The notes under the pieces were generated by a model. The model saw only the letters and a list, made by a program, of their open reading frames with translations. It was not told the DNA's origin and did not search any database. Position numbers and translations under genes: made by a program. 64,000 bases of DNA from Desulfuromonadaceae bacterium. Its GTDB lineage: Bacteria > Desulfobacterota > Desulfuromonadia > Geobacterales > Pseudopelobacteraceae. Within the stretch, counting starts at the first letter, position 1, and each line of letters starts with the position of its first letter. Location of the stretch: assembly GCA_028683855.1 (NCBI GenBank), contig JAQUHA010000001.1:186001-250000 (forward strand). The letters run 5' to 3'. Of this stretch, positions 27,526 to 36,378 are shown in pieces.

Positions 27526-29415
27526 TCAGTGACCTCCCCCTCCGAGGAAGGCAAGGATCATCAGAATCAGCAAGCCAATTCCTATGAACAGGGCGGTAAA
27601 GCCGAAGCCTTTTACGATGAAGTCATATATCACTCCACTTGTTCGTTTGCAGGCAAACTGCTCGGTGATTCCCTCTTCTTCATAGCGTTTCCACTGATCG
27701 CCACGCTCTTCGATCATCTCTTCTTTGGCTATCTGGCCGTTGAAGATAACGAAGTCCATAGGGAACTTCTCCGGGCGCCCGTGAGTATTGAAGAAGTGGA
27801 CTGAGAAGATAAAGCCTGTAGCCAGAAGTGCTTCATCGGAGTGAACAATTGTTGCTACGTTGAATGCCCAGCCGGGGAGGAACAGGCCGAAGAATTCAGG
27901 GAACCATAGCATAAGACCTGAACCGCCGATGGCAAACATACCCCAGAAGACTGCGATGAAGTCAAATTTCTCCCAGTAAGTCCAGCGTTCAAATGTCGGC
28001 TTGGGTCCTTTGAAGAGGAACCATCTTACCATGCCGTAAACATCTTTGATGTCACGCAGGTTGAAGAATAGTGAGTCAGGACCAAAGAAACGCTGGATAG
28101 GATTCCCTTTGATATCCTTTCTGATGAAGAGGAAGTTGATGCTCATCGCTAGAGCCATTCCGAAGTAAACGAATGTTATGCCTGCGCCTATGCGGTGCAG
28201 GAAGCCTGCATTGGCGGAACCGCCATACAGATTCATGAGTTCAATTGCCCAGGTCTGAGTACAGAATTTAAGTGGCAGACCGGTCAGAGATAGCAGCAGG
28301 AAGCTTGTGATTACCAAAAGGTGCATGAATATGTGCCGTCTGGTGAAGCGACGATACTGTTTATGTGCATCAGGGATGACATGGATGTGTGTCCCTGCTT
28401 CGGTATGATGAACATGGTGATGGGTGCCGGATGCGAGCTGTTCTGCTTTTTCACGGTTTTCCACAAAACCACGGAACATCCAGAGGAGTGTGTGTACCCA
28501 GAATACTGCAAAGGTAGATAGAAGCAGTCCGGTCATGGCTACAAATGTGTAGTAGAGAATCGGATATTTATCCTTGTCCGTCATTTCTCCATGTGCGTAA
28601 TACTCGGCAAAAAGCGGTGTCGCTTTGGGGTGGCAGGGGGCGCACTGTTTAACAAGATTTGCAGGGTTTACGCTTGATTGCGGGTCGGCTTTCGGTAAAA
28701 CTGAGTGTGCTGTATGGCAGTCTGCGCAGCCGGCGACTTTTTCAGGGAAGCCGAGAAGGTAGTTTTTGCCGTGGTAGCTCTCCATGTAGGATTTAACTGC
28801 AACGTTGGTGACGTTGTTTTTTGCCATCAGTTTTTCATCACTATGGCACTTCATGCAGACTTTGGTGTGGAATTCACGTGCTTTATGATCTTTTGATCCG
28901 GTTACTTTGTCTATTGCGTGAAGGTTGTGGCAGTCGTTGCAGGCTGCAGAGTCCATATTTCCGTTTGCAACAGATTTCCCATGAATCGAGTTCTGGTAAA
29001 CCGATTCTTTGTCATGGCACTGGATACATTTTGCTACTACGACACGTTTGTCATTTTTCCAGTAGGTGTGGGTGTGAACGTCGGTATGACAGTCAGCGCA
29101 CGAAACACCATTTTCTGCATGAACGCTGGCATAGTGCTCAGAGTTCTGTTTTTTGTGGCATCGTTCGCAGCGAACTTTCTCAACTTTAATTTCTCTTCGC
29201 ATATGTTTTGCGAGGTCTGTAATGTCGACGTGGCAGCTCGTGCAGGCGTTCTTGCCATGAACAGAGGCGGCAAAATCATTGATCGACATCTTGTTGCTGT
29301 GGCATCCCAGGCAGGTAGCCGGGTCAATAGCCATCCCCTGCTCGGCTGCAGCAGGTAGTGCGGCAGCAATTAAGAGCAGAAGCAGCGGTACAAATTTACA
29401 AAGTTTTTTCAACAT
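27526..29415 (-). CDS. Nine-haem c-type cytochrome fused to a membrane cytochrome b domain (CbcL-like)
   Basis: A 629-residue protein with a signal peptide (KFVPLLLLLIAAALPAAAEQ). The N-terminal half holds nine CXXCH motifs (CLGCH, CTSCH, CERCH, CADCH, CIQCH, CNDCH, CMKCH, CADCH, CAPCH). The C-terminal half has about six membrane helices with several histidines (for example FLHRIGAGITFVYFG, IVHSDEALLATGF, FSVHFFNTHG) that could bind b-type haems. Geobacter CbcL has this layout and passes electrons from menaquinol to periplasmic cytochromes at low potential; the match is architectural. The ATG at 29415 has GGAGG 8 nt upstream. A His-rich linker (THHHVHH) is present. Confidence 0.87.
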   Translation of the reverse strand: MLKKLCKFVPLLLLLIAAALPAAAEQGMAIDPATCLGCHSNKMSINDFAASVHGKNACTSCHVDITDLAKHMRREIKVEKVRCERCHKKQNSEHYASVHAENGVSCADCHTDVHTHTYWKNDKRVVVAKCIQCHDKESVYQNSIHGKSVANGNMDSAACNDCHNLHAIDKVTGSKDHKAREFHTKVCMKCHSDEKLMAKNNVTNVAVKSYMESYHGKNYLLGFPEKVAGCADCHTAHSVLPKADPQSSVNPANLVKQCAPCHPKATPLFAEYYAHGEMTDKDKYPILYYTFVAMTGLLLSTFAVFWVHTLLWMFRGFVENREKAEQLASGTHHHVHHTEAGTHIHVIPDAHKQYRRFTRRHIFMHLLVITSFLLLSLTGLPLKFCTQTWAIELMNLYGGSANAGFLHRIGAGITFVYFGMALAMSINFLFIRKDIKGNPIQRFFGPDSLFFNLRDIKDVYGMVRWFLFKGPKPTFERWTYWEKFDFIAVFWGMFAIGGSGLMLWFPEFFGLFLPGWAFNVATIVHSDEALLATGFIFSVHFFNTHGRPEKFPMDFVIFNGQIAKEEMIEERGDQWKRYEEEGITEQFACKRTSGVIYDFIVKGFGFTALFIGIGLLILMILAFLGGGGH

Positions 29416-29611
29416 CAGTGAATCCTCCATACGGTGATATTTTTGATGTGCTGAAATCCCAGATTGATACAACTTAAAAATTGAGCCTGAAAATTGTGTA
29501 TACAGCAAACGAATCCTCTATACACTACGGGATTATCAAAATCAATGAATTAAATGAAAATCTGTATACAGGGCAGCATAAAATCAGTCAAAAACAGAGT
29601 GGAAAAGGAGA

Positions 29612-29637
29612 GGGCGACTGCATTAAGCATGTCGCCC
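29612..29637 (-). terminator. Probable terminator downstream of the 12-haem cytochrome gene
   Basis: Arms GGGCGAC and GTCGCCC with a 12-nt loop; the minus strand continues with TCTCCTTTTCC. It lies ~55 nt past the gene end. A further hairpin lies between this and the stop codon. Confidence 0.6.
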
Positions 29638-29651
29638 CCGGGACTGTTTTT

Positions 29652-29677
29652 ACGCCCCCTTTACGTTGAAGGGGCGT
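29652..29677 (+). terminator. Hairpin with plus-strand T-run
   Basis: ACGCCCC and GGGGCGT form a stem with flanking CTT/AA pairs; TTTTT follows on the plus strand. No plus-strand gene ends here, so it may block antisense transcription into the cytochrome gene or act as a mRNA-stabilising hairpin on the minus strand. Confidence 0.5.
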
Positions 29678-29689
29678 TTTTGTCAGGAT

Positions 29690-30712
29690 CTACATATCAT
29701 GGCATTTGCCGCAGTCATCCTGTACGGAGAAGGCGTCTTTGCCTTTGTTGTGGCAGGCACCGCATGATTTTCCGTTTTCCATTTCTCCCATGGTGGCTTT
29801 CAGTACACCGGCTTTGAAAGGGAATACTTTTGTGTGGCAGTCAGCACATTTGTACGCTTCTGTGTGGAAATCATGGCTGAATGTTGCTTCACCAGCAGAA
29901 GTCTTGAATTTCATTTTGCCAGGTTTCATTCCTTTATGACATTTATCGCAATCTGAGGAAGATGCAAAGGCAGTATTACCGTTATGACAGACACCGCATG
30001 ATTTGCCGCCGACCATGTCTGCCATTGTTGCTTTACCGACTACGGTTTTATACGGGAAGTTTTTGGTGTGACACTCTTTGCAGCTGTACGCCTGCGTATG
30101 GAAATCGTGACTGAATGTTGCGGGTGTTACCCCTTTGATGTTGAATGTTATCTCTTTAGGTTTAAGACCGTTGTGGCAGCGGTCGCAATTTTCTGTTACT
30201 GAAAATGCACGTTTGCCATTGTGGCAGGCACCACAGGTACGCCCTTTCTCCATTTCAGCCATGGATACGGATTTTTCCTTGCCGGTGATAACTGTTCCGT
30301 TATGACACCCTTTGCAGGCACCGCCGGTTGCTGCTATATGAATTTCATGACTGAATGTTGCTGTGCCAAGGTTTTTTACTGAGTATGTAATGTTGCGCGG
30401 TTTGCCGCTGTGGCATCTTGAACAGGTTTTCTCGTTTGTTACGCTGAATGCATTCATTCCGGTGTGACACGCGCCGCAGGATTTAGTTTTTTCCATTTCA
30501 GCCATTGTGTAATGTTTTCTGTTTCTAAGGCTGAAAATCGCGTCATGACACATTCTGCAGTTGTTGTGGTATTTTTTTAAATGAATTTTGTGGCTGAATG
30601 TGACGGGATCAGCATTTTTGAACTTAAATTGAATATCTTTCGTCTCTGCCGCATTGGCACAAGCAACTGACAGCATACAGGCTGCCACGGCTAATAAAAT
30701 TTGCTTCAGCAT
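29690..30712 (-). CDS. Dodecahaem c-type cytochrome made of four c7-like trihaem modules
   Basis: A 340-residue periplasmic protein with a signal peptide (ILLAVAACMLSVACANAAE). Twelve CXXCH motifs fall into four repeats of about 75-80 residues. Each module opens with TFSHxxH and contains a MAEMEKG-like segment before the second haem motif (CGACH or CGVCH), with a third haem at its end (CSRCH, CDRCH, CDKCH, CGKCH). Geobacter sulfurreducens has similar 12-haem c7 polymers described as linear haem chains. This supports an electron-conduit or charge-storage role in the periplasm. Start: GAGGAG lies 8 nt upstream of ATG. A strong promoter precedes it. Confidence 0.9.
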   Translation of the reverse strand: MLKQILLAVAACMLSVACANAAETKDIQFKFKNADPVTFSHKIHLKKYHNNCRMCHDAIFSLRNRKHYTMAEMEKTKSCGACHTGMNAFSVTNEKTCSRCHSGKPRNITYSVKNLGTATFSHEIHIAATGGACKGCHNGTVITGKEKSVSMAEMEKGRTCGACHNGKRAFSVTENCDRCHNGLKPKEITFNIKGVTPATFSHDFHTQAYSCKECHTKNFPYKTVVGKATMADMVGGKSCGVCHNGNTAFASSSDCDKCHKGMKPGKMKFKTSAGEATFSHDFHTEAYKCADCHTKVFPFKAGVLKATMGEMENGKSCGACHNKGKDAFSVQDDCGKCHDM

Positions 30713-30758
30713 TTGAAACGCTCCTCGTTATTTGGGTAAAATGCTATTCAAGCGCAAT

Positions 30759-30787
30759 ACTATACAGACTGGGGTGTTGGTCGTCAA
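30759..30787 (-). promoter_or_regulatory. Sigma70-type promoter of the 12-haem cytochrome gene
   Basis: On the minus strand TTGACG (30782-30787), a 17-nt spacer and TATAGT (30759-30764) match the consensus at 10 of 12 positions, ~47 nt upstream of the ATG. Confidence 0.7.
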
Positions 30788-30946
30788 TCGCAAATTAGCT
30801 GAGTAACAGTAGTAAAATTCTTATCTACCTCATTCTAAACGACAATTTGGGGGGACTTTTGCTGTATATTGACTTTGTTTTCAGCTTTTGTTAGCTTCAT
30901 CCCTCTTTAAGGGCAAAAAACTACTCTGATGCGGAGAATTATACTA

Positions 30947-32020
30947 ATGCACAAAAAACTTTTTATTCCGGGGCCGGTTGAAGTTAATCCCGATATTCTC
31001 GCTGCTATGGGGACTCCTATGATAGGTCACCGCATGAAAGAGTACGCTGATCTTCACGGTGGTGTTACTTCAAATTTGAAAAAGCTCCTTTTTACTGCTG
31101 ACAGGGTGTTTCTGGCGACTTCAAGCGCATTTGGAGTCATGGAGGGGGCTGTCCGTAATCTGGTAGGAACGCGTTGTGCCAATTTCTGCAACGGTGCTTT
31201 TTCCGATAAATGGCATGATGTTACCAAGAGGTGTGGCAAGGAGGCAGATGCAATCCGTACGGAATGGGGTTCACCGGTTACCGCTGAAATAGTTGAAAAG
31301 ACCCTTTCAACAGGCAAGTATGATAGTATGACAATGATACATAATGAAACCTCGACAGGTGTAATGTCCCCTCTGTCTGAAATCGCGGAAGTAATGCGCA
31401 GATTTCCGGATGTCATGTTTATAGTTGACACGGTTTCTTCGATGAGTGCGATTAAAATCCCTGTTGATGAGCTCGGGATAGATAGCTGTATTTTCGGTGT
31501 TCAGAAGGCTTTTGCGCTTCCGCCCGGTCTGGCTGTTTTTACCGCAAGCGAAAAAGCTCTGAAACGTGCGGCAAACATGGAGGGGCGTGGTTATTACTTT
31601 GACTACGCAGAGTTTGCTGCAAATGATGCAAAGAATAATACACCTTCAACCCCCTGCATATCGCTAATATTTGCTCTTGATTGCCAGTTGAAGCGTATGT
31701 TTGCCGAAGGGTTGGAAAATAGATGGTCTCGTCACAATGATCTTGCCGGTTATGTGCGAAGCTGGCTGGCTGATCGTGGTTTTAAATCTTTTCCGGCGGA
31801 CGCATTCAGGTCGCAGACTTTGACCTGCAGTTGTAATAGTCGTGGAATCGACCTTGCCGCACTTAAAAAGAGACTTGGTGAAGCAGGCTTTGCGTTTGAT
31901 GATGGCTATGGGAAAATCAAGGGCGAAACTTTTCGTATTGCCCACATGGGTGATATGACGCGTTCTGATCTTGATGAACTTTTCGCTGCAATAACAGCTA
32001 TTTTGCCTGAACTGGCATAG
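30947..32020 (+). CDS. Class V PLP-dependent aminotransferase (alanine-glyoxylate/serine-pyruvate type)
   Basis: A 357-residue enzyme. The N-terminus KLFIPGPVEVNPDILAAMG is the classical opening of this family; HNETSTGVMSPL and VDTVSSMSAIKIPVDELGID contain the PLP-contacting Asp; the Schiff-base Lys is in FGVQKAFALPPG. Substrate is undetermined: serine, alanine or phosphonate-type amines are used by relatives. The ATG at 30947 has GGAG 10 nt upstream; an earlier in-frame start at 30929 lacks a site. No biosynthetic partner is adjacent. Confidence 0.88.
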   Translation: MHKKLFIPGPVEVNPDILAAMGTPMIGHRMKEYADLHGGVTSNLKKLLFTADRVFLATSSAFGVMEGAVRNLVGTRCANFCNGAFSDKWHDVTKRCGKEADAIRTEWGSPVTAEIVEKTLSTGKYDSMTMIHNETSTGVMSPLSEIAEVMRRFPDVMFIVDTVSSMSAIKIPVDELGIDSCIFGVQKAFALPPGLAVFTASEKALKRAANMEGRGYYFDYAEFAANDAKNNTPSTPCISLIFALDCQLKRMFAEGLENRWSRHNDLAGYVRSWLADRGFKSFPADAFRSQTLTCSCNSRGIDLAALKKRLGEAGFAFDDGYGKIKGETFRIAHMGDMTRSDLDELFAAITAILPELA

Positions 32021-32062
32021 ATTAAATAAAAGAAGAGGGGAAAACCCTGGAGGTAGAGTACC

Positions 32063-32239
32063 ATGAAGTGCCCAAATTGCGGGAGCAGAACTGATGTTGA
32101 TCTTGATATGCATTCAAGCGGTTATTCCGCAGAGCATTCACCGGTTAAAGAGTGCGGAGCCTGCGGTCTTGTCTGGCGTATAAAGGTTATGGCGGGGGAA
32201 TCTGTAGTTGACATAATCAAACCGGCTGAAAAAAAGTAA
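32063..32239 (+). CDS. Small zinc-ribbon protein (58 residues), unknown function
   Basis: An ORF with a strong ribosome site (GGAGG 8 nt before ATG). It begins MKCPNCGSRTDVDLD and contains a second CGACG pair (ECGACGLVWRIKV), giving two CXXC knuckles that would bind one zinc or iron. It ends in a charged tail (KPAEKK). It follows the aminotransferase by 42 bp and may be in its operon. No function is assigned. Confidence 0.65.
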   Translation: MKCPNCGSRTDVDLDMHSSGYSAEHSPVKECGACGLVWRIKVMAGESVVDIIKPAEKK

Positions 32240-32249
32240 AGCATACATC

Positions 32250-32271
32250 GGGCGGACTTTAGAGTCCGCCC
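32250..32271. terminator. Hairpin terminator between convergent small genes
   Basis: A 9-bp perfect stem GGGCGGACT/AGTCCGCCC with a 4-nt loop lies between the zinc-ribbon gene and rubredoxin, which converge. Neither side has a long T-run, so strength is uncertain. Confidence 0.6.
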
Positions 32272-32279
32272 GTGTCATC

Positions 32280-32438
32280 CTACTCCTTTTCAAAAACATC
32301 CTTGCCGGCGCCGCATAGCGGACAGGCCCAGTCGTCAGGTAGTGACTCAAAAGATGTGCCAGGCGCGATGCCGCGATCGGGGTCACCTACTGCAGGGTCG
32401 TAAACGTACTGACAGATAGTGCAGATCCAACGTTCCAT
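32280..32438 (-). CDS. Rubredoxin
   Basis: A 52-residue protein with both iron-binding knuckles, [11 protein letters not shown] and [10 protein letters not shown], and the interior [18 protein letters not shown] block. It is full length and typical of anaerobe rubredoxins, which carry single electrons in the cytoplasm, for example to oxygen or peroxide reductases. The ATG at 32438 has AAGGAG 9 nt upstream. It stands alone on the minus strand. Confidence 0.95.
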   Translation of the reverse strand: MERWICTICQYVYDPAVGDPDRGIAPGTSFESLPDDWACPLCGAGKDVFEKE

Positions 32439-32575
32439 AATTTGTGGCTCCTTGTCTTAAATTTACACTCGATTGCGGCGATTGTAGCATTTACATTTCG
32501 TATGTCAAGCGGCTGTCTTTCCATGGAAGAACTCTTTCACAGCCACCGGAAAATCCATTACAGAGAGAAAATTAA

Positions 32576-33199
32576 ATGATATTTGAGTCAATTCCAGTAG
32601 GCCCGTTGTCGGTTAACTGTTTTATAGTAGGATGCGAAGAGAGTCGTGAGGGGATTGTGGTTGATCCTGGCGGGAATGCAGAGGAGATTGCCGCAATCGT
32701 TAAAAAGCATGATCTGAAGATAATCGCTATAATCAATACACATGGTCATTTTGATCATATTGGCGGTAATTCTGAACTGCTGGCAAAGTTTGGCGCAACT
32801 CTGATGATTCATCAGTCAGATGCCCCTATGTTAAAGCGTGCAGCTGATGTAGGCAGGATGTATGGTGTTAAGAGTGAGAATTCTCCTGATGTAGATGTCT
32901 GTCTGGAAGATGGCATGATATTCACTTTTGGCAGACAATCTCTAAAGGTTCTTCACACCCCGGGACATACTCAGGGTGGTTGCTGTCTCTATTTTGAGAA
33001 AGAGGGTATTGTTATTACCGGTGATACTCTTTTTGCTGAATCAATCGGTCGTACGGATCTGCCCGGCGGTTCCCACGAGCAGATCCTTGAGTCAATCCGG
33101 AGTAAACTTTTTACGCTCCCTGAAAATGTCAGAGTCTACCCAGGTCATGGCGAAGAGACGACTATCGGGCACGAAAAACGTAGCAATCCATATTTTTAG
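32576..33199 (+). CDS. Metallo-beta-lactamase-fold hydrolase (glyoxalase II-like)
   Basis: A 207-residue protein with the binuclear metal motif [10 protein letters not shown] (HxHxDH), HTPGHTQGG, the bridging Asp in [15 protein letters not shown] and the final His in [13 protein letters not shown]. The family hydrolyses thioesters such as S-lactoylglutathione analogues; the exact substrate cannot be read, and short GloB-like proteins of this kind are widespread in organisms without glutathione. It precedes coaBC by 15 bp, so they are probably cotranscribed. Confidence 0.88.
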   Translation: MIFESIPVGPLSVNCFIVGCEESREGIVVDPGGNAEEIAAIVKKHDLKIIAIINTHGHFDHIGGNSELLAKFGATLMIHQSDAPMLKRAADVGRMYGVKSENSPDVDVCLEDGMIFTFGRQSLKVLHTPGHTQGGCCLYFEKEGIVITGDTLFAESIGRTDLPGGSHEQILESIRSKLFTLPENVRVYPGHGEETTIGHEKRSNPYF

Positions 33200-33214
33200 A
33201 GTTGGTGTGCTTTT

Positions 33215-34426
33215 ATGCTTAAAGATAAAAAGATCATACTGGGCGTTTGCGGAGGTATAGCTGCATATAAAGCGGTCGAACTTCTCCGTCTGTTTACCAA
33301 GGCAGGGGCTGATGTTAATGTTGTAATGACCCGCGCCGCCTCAGAGTTTGTAACGCCGCTTACTTTTCAAACACTCTCCTCTAATCCGGTACATACAGAG
33401 CTGTTTAATCTGATTGCAGAGCAGGAGATAGGTCATATTTCCCTTGCTGACAGGGCTGATCTTGTTGTTATCGCCCCCGCTACGGCGAATGTTATCGGAA
33501 AGATAGCTTCGGGGATTGCGGATGATATTCTGACAACAACAGTAATGGCAACAAAAGCACCGGTTCTGTTTGCACCGGCAATGAATGTAAATATGTATAC
33601 CAATCCTATATATCAGGAGAATGAAGCGAAACTGCGGCGCTTTGGATACTTTTTTGAGTCGCCTGTTACCGGGGCTCTCGCCTGTGGTTGGGAGGGGAGC
33701 GGGAAGCTGGCATCACCCGAAGCTATCTTCGAGAGTGCAGCAAGCATCTTGACCGAAAAGGATTTGGATGGGCGGACTATCTTGATTACCGCCGGTCCGA
33801 CACGCGAGGAGCTTGACCCTGTTCGCTATATAACTAACCACTCTTCCGGTAAGATGGGTTATGCCATTGCAAAAGCCGCAAGGCGACGTGGTGCAACTGT
33901 GCTGTTGATAAGCGGTCCAACGTCTCTTCCAGCGCCGGCCGGTCTCCAGTTGATAAAAGTTAGCAGTGCTGTTGAGATGCTGAATGAAGTTATGGTGAGG
34001 GTTGCTGATTGTGATGCTGTCATAAAAGCTGCTGCAGTTGCGGATTATCGCCCTGTTGTCAGGGAATCCTCTAAAATCAAAAAGAGCGGCGACTCTTCCT
34101 CTATCAGGCTGGTGAAAAATCCGGATATTCTGGCAGAGCTTGGACGAATGAAGAGCAGTTCAAATCTGCAGACAATTCTTGTCGGCTTCGCGGCGGAGAC
34201 GGACTCCCTTGCCGAGAATGCGGCAATCAAGCTGAATCTCAAAAATCTGGATATGATTGTGGCGAACGATGTCACTCAGAGTGATGCCGGTTTCAATGTT
34301 GATACCAACCGGGCAGTGATTTTTTTCAGGGACGGGAGCAGTAAGTCGTGCGATCTCATGTCCAAAGATGATCTAGCCGATGTAATTCTTGATCAAATTG
34401 CCATGCAAATAAGAGAGACTCCATAA
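33215..34426 (+). CDS. coaBC: Bifunctional CoaBC: phosphopantothenoylcysteine decarboxylase/phosphopantothenate-cysteine ligase
   Basis: A 403-residue bifunctional enzyme of coenzyme A synthesis. The N-terminal flavoprotein half ([41 protein letters not shown]) decarboxylates phosphopantothenoylcysteine. The C-terminal half ([48 protein letters not shown]) makes it from phosphopantothenate and cysteine using CTP. The pantothenate genes panB and panC lie 17 kb away in the same window. The active-site Cys of the flavoprotein half is in GALACG. Confidence 0.95.
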   Translation: MLKDKKIILGVCGGIAAYKAVELLRLFTKAGADVNVVMTRAASEFVTPLTFQTLSSNPVHTELFNLIAEQEIGHISLADRADLVVIAPATANVIGKIASGIADDILTTTVMATKAPVLFAPAMNVNMYTNPIYQENEAKLRRFGYFFESPVTGALACGWEGSGKLASPEAIFESAASILTEKDLDGRTILITAGPTREELDPVRYITNHSSGKMGYAIAKAARRRGATVLLISGPTSLPAPAGLQLIKVSSAVEMLNEVMVRVADCDAVIKAAAVADYRPVVRESSKIKKSGDSSSIRLVKNPDILAELGRMKSSSNLQTILVGFAAETDSLAENAAIKLNLKNLDMIVANDVTQSDAGFNVDTNRAVIFFRDGSSKSCDLMSKDDLADVILDQIAMQIRETP

Positions 34427-34443
34427 GATCAACCTGTTTTGTC

Positions 34444-34472
34444 TTGACATGACTGATTGAAAGTACTAGCTT
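34444..34472 (+). promoter_or_regulatory. Probable promoter of the tol cluster
   Basis: TTGACA (34444-34449), a 17-nt spacer and TAGCTT (34467-34472) lie 36 nt upstream of the tolQ GTG. The -10 is weak (3 of 6). Confidence 0.5.
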
Positions 34473-34507
34473 TTTTGAATTTCTAACTAAATGCGGAGGT
34501 ATCATCC

Positions 34508-35179
34508 GTGGCTATAATCCTCGGTGCCGGTGTTGTTGTAAAACTCGTTCTCCTTCTTCTCATGTCATTCTCTGTAGTCTCCTGGGGCATAATACTGTTC
34601 AAATTTTTTCAGGTTCAACGCGCAAAGAGCGAGTCTGAACGTTTCATGGATTTTTTCTGGAAGTCAAAGCGCTTTGATGCGATTGCGTCACAGGTCGATC
34701 GTTTTGCAAGCTCTCCGCTTACGGTGCTTTTTAATGAAGGTTACAGTGAACTGAAAAAAGTGGTTGAAACCGATAGTAAAAGTGACGGAAACGCCATTAG
34801 CACGGATCTTGGGGGGGTTGAAAATGTTTCCCGCGCCATGCGTCGTGCAACCAATTCCGAGATAACCCGTCTTGAAAAATATCTGACATTTCTTGCAACA
34901 ACCGGCTCAACATCGCCGTTTATTGGTCTTTTCGGTACAGTCTGGGGCATTATGACCGCTTTTGAGGGTATAGGCAAAACCGGTTCCGCATCTCTCGCAG
35001 TTGTTGCACCGGGTATTGCCGAGGCTCTGATCGCTACTGCAATCGGTCTTGTTGCTGCGATACCGGCGGTTATGGCGTACAACCATTTTCAACACAAAAT
35101 CAGGGTTCTGATTAATGAAATGGACAGTTTTTCTACTGAGTTTCTTAATATCGTTCAGCGTAATATTGCGGGGAAATAG
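34508..35179 (+). CDS. tolQ: TolQ/ExbB-type proton-channel subunit
   Basis: A 223-residue MotA/TolQ/ExbB protein with three membrane helices: about 7-30, 134-156 (TTGSTSPFIGLFGTVWGIM, the family signature) and 170-192 (PGIAEALIATAIGLVAAIP). It starts with GTG, preceded by GCGGAGG. With TolR it forms the proton-driven motor that energises the Tol-Pal envelope system during cell division. Order tolQ-tolR-tolA-tolB with gaps of 3, 0 and 15 bp shows an operon and favours TolQ over ExbB. Confidence 0.92.
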   Translation: MAIILGAGVVVKLVLLLLMSFSVVSWGIILFKFFQVQRAKSESERFMDFFWKSKRFDAIASQVDRFASSPLTVLFNEGYSELKKVVETDSKSDGNAISTDLGGVENVSRAMRRATNSEITRLEKYLTFLATTGSTSPFIGLFGTVWGIMTAFEGIGKTGSASLAVVAPGIAEALIATAIGLVAAIPAVMAYNHFQHKIRVLINEMDSFSTEFLNIVQRNIAGK

Positions 35180-35182
35180 GCT

Positions 35183-35596
35183 ATGGCTATGGGGGGACAG
35201 AACAGTAATCGGGCTGTAATGGCGGAGATAAACGTCACGCCTCTCGTCGATGTAATGCTGGTGCTGCTTGTTATCTTTATGGTAACAGCGCCTATGATGC
35301 AGCAGGGGGTGCAGGTAAATCTTCCAAAGGCTGATACCAAGGCTATGGCGCCATCTGAAGAGGCTGTTGTAGTCTCTGTTGACAGCTCCGGCAAACTTTT
35401 TATTGATAAGGAAGAGGTTGCGGCAGCGGATTTGAGGCAGCGGCTCTCCTCCATATTTGTTACCCGTGCAAAAAAAGAGGTATTTTTAAAGGCGGATTCT
35501 ACTGTTCCTTATGGTGAAGTAGTGAGAGCCATGGCTGAAATTAAAGGAGCCGGAATTGAGCGCCTCGGCATGGTAACGGAACCGGCCGCTAAGTAA
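35183..35596 (+). CDS. tolR: TolR/ExbD-type proton-channel subunit
   Basis: A 137-residue protein: short cytoplasmic N-terminus, a single membrane helix with the proton-carrying Asp (EINVTPLVDVMLVLLVIFMV) and a periplasmic domain (SGKLFIDKEEVAAADLRQRL). It partners TolQ in the motor. Its stop shares a base with the start of the next gene, indicating coupling. Confidence 0.93.
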   Translation: MAMGGQNSNRAVMAEINVTPLVDVMLVLLVIFMVTAPMMQQGVQVNLPKADTKAMAPSEEAVVVSVDSSGKLFIDKEEVAAADLRQRLSSIFVTRAKKEVFLKADSTVPYGEVVRAMAEIKGAGIERLGMVTEPAAK

Positions 35597-36363
35597 TGGA
35601 TTCGCGGTCTGCAAAAATTGACACCGGTATGAGTGCCAGTTTCATTGCTTCGGCCGTCATTCATCTGGCGGTTTTTTTGTTATTTGTCTGGTGGGGGGAG
35701 CAGTTTTCACCGCAGATGGCGCTTCAGGAAACTTATTACGTTGATGTGGTGGATCTGCCGGTAACCGCCCCTCAAGCCGGTGAGGAGATTCAGAAAACTG
35801 ACGAACCAAAAACGGAAGTTCCGCAAGTTCAGCCTCTCGCTCCGACACCCTCCCCATCAGAACCGGTAACTAAAAAAGGGACGAAATTTCTAAAGCCCGC
35901 TGCTCCCCAGAGCACTGCGGAGAGTGAGGCGGCTTTTCAGGAGAGAATGGCAAAACTTGCCGAGAAGAATGAAGCGCAGCAGATTGATGAAAGAATCAAT
36001 CGGATAAGTAGTAAAGTAAAGTCCAAAGCCGCCTCAAAAGCCGGAACGCCCGGAGCGGGCGGTGCAGAGCGCGGCAGTCGCTATAGCGACTATATTAAAT
36101 CGCGACTTGAAGATGCTCTGAAAATAACGAGCTACTCTACAACTCAAAATCCTGAGATAGCGGTGCGGATTACGATCTCTGCTGAAGGGAGGCTTTTGCG
36201 GATAAAGGTCGAGCGCAGCAGTGGAGATTCAGCATTTGAACTTTCCGTCAGACGTGCTATCGACCTGGCAAGCCAGAAGTTTACTGCGCCTCCGGATAAT
36301 AATGTTTTTGAAAATGGATTTCTTTTCAGACCGAAAGGTATTTTAAACAACTCAGAGCAGTAA
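35596..36363 (+). CDS. TolA/TonB-like energy-transducing protein
   Basis: A 255-residue protein with a single N-terminal membrane anchor (ASFIASAVIHLAVFLLFVWW), a proline-rich linker (APTPSPSEPVTKKG), a short charged helical stretch and a C-terminal TonB/TolA-like domain (VRITISAEGRLLRIKVERSS, FELSVRRAIDLASQKFTAPP). Position between tolR and tolB argues for the TolA role, spanning the periplasm to reach outer-membrane partners. It is shorter than enteric TolA, whose long alanine-lysine helix is missing; short TolA forms are usual in this phylum as far as I know. Confidence 0.82.
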   Translation: MDSRSAKIDTGMSASFIASAVIHLAVFLLFVWWGEQFSPQMALQETYYVDVVDLPVTAPQAGEEIQKTDEPKTEVPQVQPLAPTPSPSEPVTKKGTKFLKPAAPQSTAESEAAFQERMAKLAEKNEAQQIDERINRISSKVKSKAASKAGTPGAGGAERGSRYSDYIKSRLEDALKITSYSTTQNPEIAVRITISAEGRLLRIKVERSSGDSAFELSVRRAIDLASQKFTAPPDNNVFENGFLFRPKGILNNSEQ

Positions 36364-36378
36364 TCCCACGGAAACCAA

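Noticed and set aside
29481..29669. 62-residue plus-strand ORF between the two cytochrome genes
   Set aside because: It overlaps the terminator hairpins and has no ribosome site or recognisable composition; the plus-strand hairpin at 29652 is better read as blocking antisense transcription.
30869..30896. Possible promoter (TTGACT, 16 nt, TTAGCT) upstream of the aminotransferase
   Set aside because: The -10 is poor and the spacing short; kept out of the feature list.
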